Positions 8,133 through 18,794 of a stretch of DNA of 64,000 bases are shown here, one piece after another. Origin of the DNA: Helianthus annuus (Eukaryota; Streptophyta; Magnoliopsida; Asterales; Asteraceae). The notes under the pieces are model-generated. The model did not search any database, was not told the origin of the DNA, and saw nothing but the letters and a program-made list of their open reading frames with translations. The first letter of the stretch is position 1. Each line of letters starts with the position of its first letter. The DNA is taken from the NCBI RefSeq assembly GCF_002127325.2, contig NC_035434.2, positions 75,839,262 through 75,903,261 on the forward strand, written 5' to 3'. The position numbers and the translations under genes were made by a program.

Positions 8133-11100
8133 TGTGACAACCCTCACTAAACCAGGTATCCGTACGATTTAATTAATAAATAATTGCTTCTTAATTACTG
8201 TGCTTAACTGAAATTGCTGACGAACTGCTACTTGATTTCTAGTACTTGTATATTCCTGCATCATACTTTGATTGCCGTCACTACATTATTTACAAGTTGA
8301 ACCTTAGTGACAAACATGATGCACTAAAGCACAGTAGCATTAGAACGGATAACCTATTGAACATGCTGATAAAGCCAGCATCAGGCAGACACTGCCTCTA
8401 AGTGCCTATATGAGCCAGAAATATTTTACTACACCCATAGTGAGTGTAGGGATACAAGGGTTGTAGAACTGCGTCTCTAGGAATAAGATATAATGATTGG
8501 ATGTGCCTAAAACGTACTCTAAGCACAAAACACAACACTTTATTTAACATACCAGCTTCTGGCTAACTAATAAAGTGCCAAAACATGAGGAAATATTCCT
8601 GACACTTTGCAGAACGAGTGTGTCACTAAAAATATTATTTACAACACTTAAAAGTTTACTTAAGCACTTTAACGGATTTCTATCCAAACGAACAACCGGA
8701 CTATACCCGGAACATGAAAATATTGACAAAAATATTATTGGTCTTTTTCTGAGCCAGTTAGGGTCCCTGATTACCCTAACACCCGCTTTAGAACGCATCA
8801 CACAACTAACTGAGTTAAACCTAAATCTAACTTGGTTTAACATAAGTAAACTCTAACCATGTGCTTGAAATCGAACTAGACCCCCCCCCCCTTGGGCCAA
8901 TTCGGTCCCCATGTAACTAGCCAAGTACCATTTTGATTACAATAATATATGTTGTCTCAAATCTAGAAGACATTTGATCCAAGGGTTAATCACTTCATGT
9001 TTGCCTATAAATAACTTGCCTAAACACAAGGGTTCCTTCACAACACACAACACCACACAAGCACACTCCCTCTCCTCTCTTTGGTTCTCGGCCGAACACC
9101 CCACCCCCTACACATCCATTTTCGATCTTGATTCATTCCATTCCAACATCACACAAGTGTTCAAGGTCACGCATTAGGAGTCTTGGAGCAAACGGAAGTG
9201 GAAGGACCTCGTTATCTTGCTTTTATCCACCACCTTTTCGCCTAGAATCTTCCCAAGCCCCGAGCTAGAGGTATAACACTTAAAACTCATTCTCGAACTA
9301 ATCTAAGGTGGTTAATAATATTTGTAAAGGTTAAAATGCGGAAACTTACATTTTGAATCTTTAAAGTCTACTAAAACATGAATCTTGTTGTTAAAAGCAT
9401 AATACTTGTGTAAAAGTTGTAGTATTTGAAAGTGGTGATTATTTAGGCCCGATCTACGTTGTGGTAGCTCGGATCATCGTTTAACCCGACTTTGTTAAGA
9501 TCATGGATCTTGACATAAGCTTGTTTCGGACGGTACAAGGGTTAAAAGGTGAAACTCTACCACACGAAAAACATGAACTTGTGTAAAAGTATTTTTACTT
9601 GTAAAATAGTATTTAAAACTAGTGGTCGTATGTACAAGTGGTATTTTCGTAGAACCAAGTGTCGAGAAAATCATGTTTTATAAAAGTCAGATGACACACT
9701 AACAAATATGATTTTACAAACCACAAGTGTATAAACACTTGTGAAATGAAAAGTTTCGACAAAATAACAATCTTTGAGAAAGATGACGGGAAGTTGTAAA
9801 GGATGATTTATTCTAAAAACGAGGTTTTTACGGGATTAAACTATTTTATACAAAGATCCACCAAATATAATGGGATCTACACTATAGTTTTCATAAAAAC
9901 TACAAGTTCATGCGATTATACGATTTACATACTTGTCGACTAGTTTGATGTGTCGGAAATTGATTGGTTGATTTAAAGAAGTGCTGAAATGATTTTGTAA
10001 AAGAAAATGATACGCTTGAAAGCGTGGCCACCTCTAGTTACAGAGGAAACTCTGGCGAAATTTTTCTAAAACCTAACACTTAGAATTATTTACAAGTGTT
10101 AGAATTATTTTCGACATGTTTTCAAAATATATTTCGCCACGACTTTATTTACAAATATTCGGAGGTGGGATTTTCACAAAGCTAAACGTGATAAATATAT
10201 ACTTAGTAAATATATTTTCACCACACTGTTTATGATTATTTTGTGAAAATATATAAATATTATTTTTAGAGTAAAAATAATATTTCGAACAATAACAAGA
10301 CCCAAAATAATACAAACGCTTACACGACAAACATATAAGTTACAATGGTAATTACTATTACCACACGATTACTAAAACGTAACTTACGCATTACACGGAA
10401 ATATTCATGAACGCGTGTTTTGTCAACGTATTATTTTTGGAAGTATTATGTGAAGTGAAAACATAATATTTTTGAGAAAAATATTTATATTTTGGAAGTA
10501 GAAGTAAAAATATATTAAGTGGGACTTAATGATATAATACAAATACACATGTATTAAATCCCCCATCCTTGGGAAGGAGATTAATTACCAAAGTACATGC
10601 AAAATATAAACACGAAATAGTTGTCTAACTATTTCCCAAAAACTTAAACTATAAAGCTAAGGCACGGCCGTCCGTCTAATAGAATTAGCACATGTAGGTC
10701 GTTGCACAACTGCCTGACATTCGCACTGACTGTGAGTTCATGTCCCCCTTTTCTCTTAACTGTTTTCAGTTTTCTAAACTGCGGGGGCGAAATACATGTT
10801 ACATTGATTATGAATACTTTATACATGGTATGGTTAGCGTAAGGAGGTTTGTTACTTAGATCATGTGAGTGGGTAGGCGGAAACTTGAGGCCATTAATCC
10901 TCATGGTAGGACCGAGGGACAGGAGCGGTAGATCTATCTGGGTGTAGCGAGCCCAGCCCCAGGTCCAGCATAACGGACCTCGGGGTGACTTAGTGCCCGA
11001 CGCATAAATCCGCTAGGTTTGAGTCTTCCTACTTGCACTTCACACATATCAATGGCCTTGCAAACCATTGGTGATCTCTTTTTCCTTATTTGCTACATAC

Positions 11101-11518
11101 CAGGGTTTTTGATAAATACAAAGGTTTATTTACTCACTTTCGCATGAACTCGCTCAACATTATTGTTGATTTTTCAACTTACATGTATTTCAGGGAATTA
11201 AAAGATCTGGCACGGTATGGCATGTTTTCCGCTGCATTAGTCACCGAGGTCATCCAGGGTTTGAGGAATGTGACTCTTTCCTGGACAAGTCACAGTCCTT
11301 GAATCATGTCTATGTTATGTTTACGTTTGTAATGTTTGTTGAACAAGTTTGTGGTTGTTAGGGTATGTTACTCCGTTAAGACAATGTTATGGTATTTTGG
11401 TTTTTAACTAATGGATGATCTTGCATATTTTTAATTCATATAGCTTTGTTATGATTAAGCTATGGTATTAAGAAGTCACACCAAATTAACCACGCTTCAG
11501 CAAAGCCAGGGTGTGACA
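8133..11518 (+). repeat. 5' LTR (3386 bp)
   Basis: It starts TGTGACAACCCTC and ends CCAGGGTGTGACA. A homopolymer of 11 C lies at 8881-8891, a TATA box at 9006-9013, and many short palindromic AT-rich words at 9650-10600. It contains the block CGCATGAACTCGCTCAAC near 11141 that recurs in the other Tekay-like LTRs here. Confidence 0.95.
9006..9013 (+). promoter_or_regulatory. LTR TATA box TATAAATA
   Basis: TATAAATA lies in the context GCCTATAAATAACTTGCC, followed by a CA/CT-rich stretch typical of a plant 5' leader (ACACAACACCACACAAGCAC). The 3' LTR has TATAAAATAAAAA at the same point (about 19668), so the two copies differ in the box itself. Confidence 0.65.
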
Positions 11519-11521
11519 GCT

Positions 11522-11533
11522 TGGTTTCAGAGC
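11522..11533 (+). other. primer-binding site, tRNA-iMet-like with one mismatch
   Basis: TGGTTTCAGAGC starts three bases after the LTR end. The standard initiator-Met complement is TGGTATCAGAGC, as found at 3670-3681, 35832-35843 and 47558-47569. The single A to T change is either a mutation or an unusual primer. Confidence 0.8.
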
Positions 11534-11681
11534 TCTGATCATAGCGAACTAGGATTCCTTCTCGAGTCTAGACTATGATCACTAGGGCTCTCACGAAAAC
11601 ACTTTTACTGCATACCACTAAAGTCCAGATCCAAAACGTTTTTATAAACAAATGTTGAGCGCATTTTATTTATTATTTTTA

Positions 11682-11995
11682 GGCTCAGTCTGGGAGGCTG
11701 AGGCTCGGTCTGGGAGACTGAGGCTCGGTCTGGGAGGCCGAGGCTCGATCTAATGGATCGAGGTAGTTGTCTAGTGGGACTAGGGAGTCAGTCTGGGAGG
11801 CTGGGAGAATTGACTAGTGGGACTAGGGAGTCAGTATGGGAGGCTGGGAGAATTGACTAGTGGGACTAGGGAGTCAGTCTGAGAGACTTGGAGGCTAGTG
11901 GGACTAGGAAGAGCAGTCTGGGAGGCTGGGAAAATTGGCTAGTGGGACTAGGAAAAGCAGTCTGGGAGGCTGGGAGGCTAGTGGGACTAGGAGAA
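11682..11995 (+). repeat. leader tandem repeats: 20-bp GGCTCGGTCTGGGAG units then ~40-bp CTAGTGGGACTAGG units
   Basis: GGCTCNGTCTGGGAG words start at 11682, 11702, 11722 and, decayed, 11742. Then CTAGTGGGACTAGG starts at 11771, 11814, 11857, 11894, 11938 and 11978, mostly 37-44 bp apart, each linked to CAGTCTGGGAGGCTGGGA. The whole array lies in the untranslated leader between PBS and the first long ORF. It is G-rich and poor in stop codons in some frames. Confidence 0.9.
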
Positions 11996-12060
11996 TTATG
12001 TGATTTTTACTTGGTGACTTATGTGATTACCTGATTGTGTGACTGATTATTTGTGCATAT

Positions 12061-13656
12061 TTGTGTTTGTGTTACAGACACATGGACTCACCTGGGACAG
12101 GTGACTCGGACACCACCGGACCCCTACCTATCGTATCTGATGACCTCCCATCTTCGGAGCATGAGGTGCATACATCTGATTCCACCAGCACGGACGACGA
12201 CGATTTCCAGCCCTTCGCACTACCCGAGGGTGCTGATGAGCCTGCGGATGGCCCCCCTGCTGAGTACCTACCCCTAGTTGTGATTCCGGCTCCTATTCCT
12301 TTAGCCGTCTATCCCGCATATGACTTACTACTTGACGCCGAGGCTGACGGCGATATCGATCTATTTGAGGATGAGCCTATCGGGGATGAGATCCCGGACG
12401 CAGCCCTACTTCCTGCTGGCGATCTTCTGATGATCGCTGATGCCCCTGCCGAGGACTCACCCGCACATTCACCGGTCCCAGACTCCTTTGAGTCTGTGGC
12501 TTCCGCACCTTCTCACGAGGTGAGCGCACAGCACTTTGCACACGATTCGGATCCTGACCAGGCATCCTCTGCTGCACCTATTCCGAGCTTTGCATTTGAC
12601 CATGATGATATAGAGGATTCTGATCCCATCTTTCCTCCGGGATTCGACCCGGATCATGATATTGAGTTTATCCCGATGGACCAGCCCATGGAGGATCCCG
12701 CTGATCCAGTTGATCCTATTGATCCCGATTTTGATTTCGAGATGGCTTTTGATGACCCTGAGCCTGCCTTGGCTCCTGAGCAGGCAGCTGCTCTAGATCC
12801 TATGCTCGAGCATGACCCCGTACATGCTGGCATCCCAGTTGAGCCCGTTCTAGCTGACCCGCCCGTTGATGATCATCTGGAGGATGATCATGTTATTGCT
12901 GTTGATCATGTTGTTCCTCCACCTTTTGTTGCTGATATACCTGTTGAGCACATTGCACCAGTTGATCCTATTGTTGCTCCCCCATTTGATCACGTTCCAC
13001 TTGAGCCTGAGCACGCACTATTTGCAGACCACATGGATCCACCGGATGAGCATGCACAGCACGGTTGGATACCTGCTGATGAGGACGTTCCACCTTTGCC
13101 CCCTCAGATCCCTGTTACACGACCTGTTGATTTCACTTTTCAGGTTCCTTAGTTTGTACCTCTAGTGAGGCCTGGAGAGGGCTCTTCAGCCCATCCTTTT
13201 GGGCACGTACCGATGTCTATTCCCTTTATGCCCCAGATGTCATCTGTTCCACCCTCTACTTCACCGATTCATATGGCACCGTTTGACCCCACCAGTGAGC
13301 CTTTGCTTTGGTCGACACCAGCAGTCATGCCACCTACTGATCCTTACCATCCATTTCATGTGGGACACACTATAGAGGATGTTTTGATGTCCTTCGTTCA
13401 TCAGCACGAGTCACACACGCAGCGTCTCCAGGAGCTCGAGAGAGCTCAGCTGCCACCATGTTCATGCCATGGTCAGATACACTCTCCTCTTCAGCCATGT
13501 CGATCATTACCCCTAGATTATGCTGCTCGTCTCTTTACACTAGAGCAGCAGGTTGCTTCTGTCATCCGTACTCAGCAAGCTATGGAGGAGGACTGGCTCC
13601 AGTTACGTCGCTTGCTTTACACTTACTTTCCCCCTCCTCCACCGCCATCTGTATAG
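12061..13656 (+). pseudogene. acidic Asp/Pro/Ala-rich accessory ORF upstream of gag, one internal stop
   Basis: An open frame from 12061 to a TAG at 13150-13152 (363 codons) continues in the same frame to 13656, making about 530 codons with one internal stop. The likeliest start is the in-frame ATG at 12082 (MDSPGTGDSD) or the one at 12061. The protein is extremely rich in D, P, A and E (many DP, EP and HD pairs), has no signal peptide, transmembrane segment or domain that I recognise, and ends in a possible amphipathic helix (QQVASVIRTQQAMEEDWLQL) followed by a proline run. The codons have high GC. The position between PBS and gag on the sense strand makes it an accessory ORF of the element, not a host gene. 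The TAG could be one C-to-T change from CAG. It could also be a low-complexity non-coding stretch that stays open by composition, but 530 codons with one stop argues against that. Confidence 0.6.
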
Positions 13657-14093
13657 AGCTCATCAGTACTGCTTGTGTAGACGTTGGTGAGAGGACCGCG
13701 ATTGCTTTTGGTTGCATAGCATTTTGGAGACTACATGATGATACTGACTTTTGACACATACTTGATGTATTTGACACTGATTTGATATAGCTTTTGGACA
13801 GGGGTGATGTAGCCCCTAGTTGATTGATGATTGTATGACACAGTGATGTACTGATACACTTACATTGTGGTCTCGATATATATGGCAATCGCAGTATTCT
13901 CATCATATTTGATTCGCTTGATTGCTTATTTATATTATTAAAACATGGGATGTTGTGTGTATGATACTTGTGACATGGGATGTTGTGTGATTAGTATTTG
14001 TGATATATTGATAACATGAGATGTTATGTGCTATTACTATTACTATATACGTACGCTTTACTATGGCCTGACCGACGTACACATCTTTAGAAG

Positions 14094-17000
14094 ATGCCGC
14101 CAAGACGTCAACCTCAGCCAATGCCTACGACTCAGGACGAACTACAACAAGTCATTGCTGCTGCCATTGCTCAATATGCTGCCTCTCAAGGAGGGATGAG
14201 TGGAAGCAACTCTGGCAACACCGGCAACAACAATCCACCTCATGGTAACCCTAAGTCATTAAGACATACCATGACCTAAATGGATTTCCTTAGCAGAAAT
14301 GCTAATGCCAATCATATGTTATAATGTATGTGCAGGGTGCACCTACAAGCAGTTCTTAGACTGCAAGCCCATGAACTTCGATGGCATAGGTGGTGCTGTC
14401 TCCTTCGTCCGCTGGGCTGAGAAAACCGAATCCGTACTTCGCATGAGCAAATGCGCGCTGGATCAACAAGTCACTTATATCTCAGGGCTATTTTTGGATG
14501 GAGCCCTATCCTGGTGGAATCTACAAGTCCAAACACTTGGCGAAGCTGCTGCTTACGCACTGACTTGGGCTGAACTGAAAGCACTCATGCGCAAGAAGTA
14601 CTGTTCTCGCGCTAAAAATGGAAGGTTCAAAGATAGCTGAGTACGTCCAAAGATTCCACGACTTGTCGCATGTGGTACCCTACATGGTCACACCTGAGTT
14701 CAAGAGAATTGAACGCTTCATTTGGGGATTAGCTCCCCAAATCATCAGCATGGTGACCTCCTCCAAACCTGCAACTATCACTGAAGCCATTGATTTGAGT
14801 GTGGCTCTCACCGAGGAGGCAATTCGTTTGAACAAGTTTGATGAAGCTGAGCCCAAGAAGAAAGAGACTCATGTGGAGTCGTCAGGTGGTAACAAACGAA
14901 AGTTTTCGAACTTCAAGCAGGGCACCGGGGTGGTGGTTAAGAAAGGAGAGCAGAACGCGCCAGCTCAGGATACAGCTGGTGGTAGGAAGAAAGGAAAGGG
15001 ATATATGGGTGCACAACCCAAGTGCAACTCATGCCAACGACATCACTCTGGTCGTTACAGGCTAAGAGTTTGTGAATCATGTGGGAAGACTGGTCATACG
15101 AAGGATTTTTGTTGGGCTAGTGCTGGCCGGGGAGGCCAAGGAGGATCTGGGAATAGGAATAATCGTGGTGGTAATGGGAACCGCCCCCAAGGAAACCATT
15201 TAGGTGATGGAAATCGGGTCAATCATGCAAACCAAGTGGGCGCCATGAATCGAAATCAGGGAAACAATCAAGCCGGAAACGTTGGTGGAAATGGGCAGAG
15301 ACCCGGATGCTTTAACTGCGGCGACATTGGGCACTACAAAAGGAATTGCCCGGAATTGAACCAAGCCCGCGGAAGGGTTTTCAACATAGAAGCAAGGGAA
15401 GCGCGCCAGGATCCCAATGTTGTCACTGGTACGTTCCTTGTAAACCAACGCTATGCATCCGTTATATTTGATACTGGCGCCGATTATAGCTTCGTGTCGT
15501 TAGAATTTAAGAATATGCTTGGTTTAGCCGCTAGTAAGTTAGATACTCCGTACTCGATCGAATTAGCGAATTGGAAGTTAGTAGAAGCTAATGAGGTGAT
15601 TCGAGGTTGCGTAATCGAGTTGGGAGAGCGCGAGTTCGCTCTAGATCTACTACCAGTCCAGTTGGGAAGCTTCGACGTGGTAGTTGGGATGGATTGGTTA
15701 TCGAGTAACAAGGCCGAGATAGTTTGTCATGAGAAGGTCGTTCGTATCCCAACCAATGATGGTGAGACCATTGTTGTTCACGGAGATAAGCGTGAGACGC
15801 CGTTGAGGATTATTAGCTGCCTGAAGGCAAGAAAGTGTTTGCAGAAGGGATGTGCTGCCTTTCTGGCACACATTGTAGATAAGAAGGCTGCTGAGCCAAA
15901 GATCGAAGACATCCCTGTCGTGAGGGAATATCCAGAAGTCTTTCCAGAAGACTTGCCTGGATTGCCGCCTCCAAGACAAGTGGAGTTCCGCATAGACTTA
16001 GTTCCAGGCGCCGCGCCTGTGGCTAAGGCACCCTACAGACTTGCCCCGTCCGAGATGCAGGAACTGTCGACACAACTTCAAGAGTTGTTAGACAAGGGAT
16101 TCATCCGACCGAGCTACTCGCCTTGGGGAGCTCCAGTTTTGTTTGTCAAGAAGAAGGACGGTAGTTTCCGTATGTGTATTGATTACAGAGAGTTGAACAA
16201 GCTGACGATCAAGAATAGGTATCCTCTGCCAAGGATTGACGATCTGTTCGACCAACTACAAGGTTCAAGCTTTTATTCAAAGATCGATCTTCGATCTGGA
16301 TACCATCAGTTACGGATACAGGAGGAGAGTATCCCAAAGACAGCCTTCAGAACCCGATATGGACACTACGAGTTTCTCGTTATGCCATTTGGTTTGACAA
16401 ACGCACCTGCAGTATTCATGGATTTGATGAATCGAGTTTGTAAACCGTACTTGGATAAGTTCGTGATTGTATTCATCGATGATATTTTGATTTATTCAAA
16501 GACGAAGGCTGAGCACGAGCAGCATCTTAGAGCCATTCTGGAGCTGCTAAAGAAGGAACAGTTGTACGCCAAGTTCTCTAAGTGCGAGTTTTGGCTAAGA
16601 GAAGTGCAATTCCTTGGGCACGTGGTAAACGGAGATGGAATCCACGTGGATCCCACCAAGATCGAGGGGATCAAGGATTGGGAAACGCCAAAGACGCCAA
16701 CCGAGATTCGGCAGTTCTTGGGTTTGGCTGGCTATTACCGAAGGTTCATTGAGAACTTTTCAAAGATCGCCCAACCATTAACGCTCCTCACGCAGAAGGA
16801 CAAGAAGTTTGATTGGGGAATCAAACAGGAAGAAGCGTTCCAGATATTGAAAGATAAGCTTTGCAACGCGCCAATCTTAGCCCTACCGGAAGGTACAGAT
16901 GATTTTGTGGTATACTGCGACGCATCGCGTCAAGGAGTGGGTTGTGTGTTGATGCAACGCCAAAAGGTTATTGCCTACGCGTCACGCCAACTAAAGGTAC

Positions 17001-18759
17001 ATGAAAAGAACTATACCACACACGATTTGGAGCTAGGCGCAGTAGTTTTTGCTTTAAAGATCTGGAGACACTACCTTTATGGTACGAAGTGCACAATCTT
17101 CACAGATCACAAGAGCCTCCAACATATATTCAACCAGAAGGAGTTGAACATGAGGCAAAGACGATGGGTAGAACTGTTGAATGACTACGACTGCGAGATT
17201 AAGTATCATCCAGGGAAGGCGAATGTGGTCGCTGATGCCCTAAGTCGAAAAGAGAGGATCAAGCCCATAAGGGTTAGGGCTTTGGAAATGATTATTCAGA
17301 CCGATCTTTCTTTGCGCATCCGTGCCGCGCAAAAAGAGGCTCTCAAGGAAAGAAACCTTGAAGAAGAGTATCTCCGTGGGATGGAGAAGATATTGGTACC
17401 AAACAGGGAAGGAACGTTGTGTTTTGAGAAAAGGATTTGGGTTCCTCTGTTTTGTGGTTTAAGGAAGGTTATTTTCGATGAAGCTCACAAGTCGTGGTAC
17501 TCTATCCATCCTGGAGCGGATAAGATGTACCAGGATCTTAAAGATTACTATTGGTGGCCTAGGATGAAAGGCGATGTGGCTGTTTATGTGAGCAAATGTT
17601 TAACTTGCGCCAAAGTTAAGGCGGAATACCAGAAGCCTTCGGGACTTCTGCAGCAACCAGAGATTCCCAAGTGGAAGTGGGAACAAATCTCTATGGATTT
17701 TATTACGAAGTTGCCAAGAACGCCAAGAGGCCATTACACTATTTGGGTAATAGTGGACCGCTTAACGAAGTCAGCACACTTCCTACCTATCCGAGAGAAG
17801 GATAATACGAGCAAACTGGCTGAAATCTACATGAGAGAGATTGTTACACGCCATGGAATACCTCTCTCGATTATCTCTGATAGGGACGGAAGGTTCGTGT
17901 CAAGGATATGGCAATCCTTCCAGGAAGCTTTTGGCTCAAAGTTGAATCTGAGCACTGTTTTCACCCGCAGACCGACGGCCAAAGCGAGCGGACGATTCAC
18001 ACATTGGAGGACATGCTGAGAGCATGTGTGATGGATTTGGGCGGTAGCTGGGATAAGCATTTGCCTTTGGTTGAGTTCTCATACAACAACAGCTACCACA
18101 CCAGTATTGGTGCCGCGCCATTCGAAGCTTTATATGGGCGCAAGTGCAGATCACCGCTTTGTTGGGCTGACGCAGGTGATAGACAGTTGGTTGGTCCTGA
18201 AGTGGTACAGGAAACCACAGATAAGATCGCACAGATACGAGACCGCATCAGTGCGGCTCGTAACAGGCAGAAAGCCTACGCGGATCGAAGCAGGAAACCT
18301 CTAGAGTTTGAGGTTGGTGAGATGGTTTTGTTGAAGGTATCACCCTGGAAGGGGGTGGCACGCTTTGGGAAGCGTGGAAAGTTGAATCCGAGGTATATTG
18401 GACCGTTCAAGATCTTGGAGAGAATCGGGTTAGTAGCATACAAGTTGGACCTACCTGCCGAACTGAATGGCGTTCACGATACATTTCATGTATCCAATCT
18501 GAAGAGAAGTCCAACACAAGATACCGTTATCATTCCTACCGACGAAATTCATGTTGACGACACGCTCCATTTCGTTGAAGAACCTGTCGAGGTCACGGAT
18601 TGGAAAGTTAACAAGACCTGCCGGAGCAGTGTCAAGCTCGTCAAAGTTCGTTGGAATGCTAGGCATGGTCCTGAATTCACCTGGGAGCGTGAGGACCGAA
18701 TGAAAGAGAAATACCCCCACTTATTTCCTGAGAACCCTGCTTCTACAAGCAGAGCTTAA
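14094..18759 (+). pseudogene. gag-pol of the Tekay-like element (gag, PR, RT, RNase H, IN, chromodomain), broken
   Basis: The polyprotein would build the particle, copy the RNA and integrate the DNA. Exon 1 starts MPPRRQPQPM at 14094; a predicted 91-nt intron follows; gag resumes with CTYKQFLDCKP. Near 14614-14617 the frame changes and, compared with my knowledge of the family, about a dozen residues before MEGSKIAEY are missing, so I read a deletion. From 14618 the frame is open to 18019: zinc knuckles near 15071 and 15308, protease DTGA at 15470, RT box FIDDILIY at 16472, RNase H YCDAS, integrase HHCC zinc site and catalytic Asp residues up to SDRDG at 17876. A one-base loss near 17955-17961 shifts the integrase frame, which continues TDGQSERT, a GPF motif and HGPEFTWERED to the stop at 18757-18759. 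The two breaks prevent a full-length product. Confidence 0.92.
14245..14335 (+). other. predicted phase-1 GT-AG intron in gag (91 nt)
   Basis: It begins GGTAACCCTAAG (GT at 14245) and ends TATGTGCAG (AG at 14334-14335). A branch-like GCTAATG lies at 14301-14307, 28-34 nt before the acceptor. It contains an in-frame TAA. Splicing rebuilds a Gly codon and keeps the frame. The same split-Gly, phase-1 junction is seen in the minus-strand element at 3202-3285, although the two intron sequences are not alike. Confidence 0.7.
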
Positions 18760-18786
18760 AATTTCGGGACGAAATTTTTCTAACGC

Positions 18787-18794
18787 GGGGAGAA
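18787..18794 (+). other. polypurine tract GGGGAGAA
   Basis: It directly precedes the 3' LTR start TGTGACAACCC at 18795 and follows AATTTCGGGACGAAATTT, a short near-palindrome also seen at 5876-5912. It would prime plus-strand DNA synthesis. Confidence 0.9.

Noticed and set aside
8575..8856. ORFs repeated in both LTRs (8544-8856 and 19206-19518)
   Set aside because: Both strands are open by chance in the LTR U3 region, before the TATA box; no motif, and copies simply follow LTR duplication.
12377..13165. Antisense and off-frame ORFs over the acidic ORF
   Set aside because: They are side effects of the biased codon composition of the sense frame.
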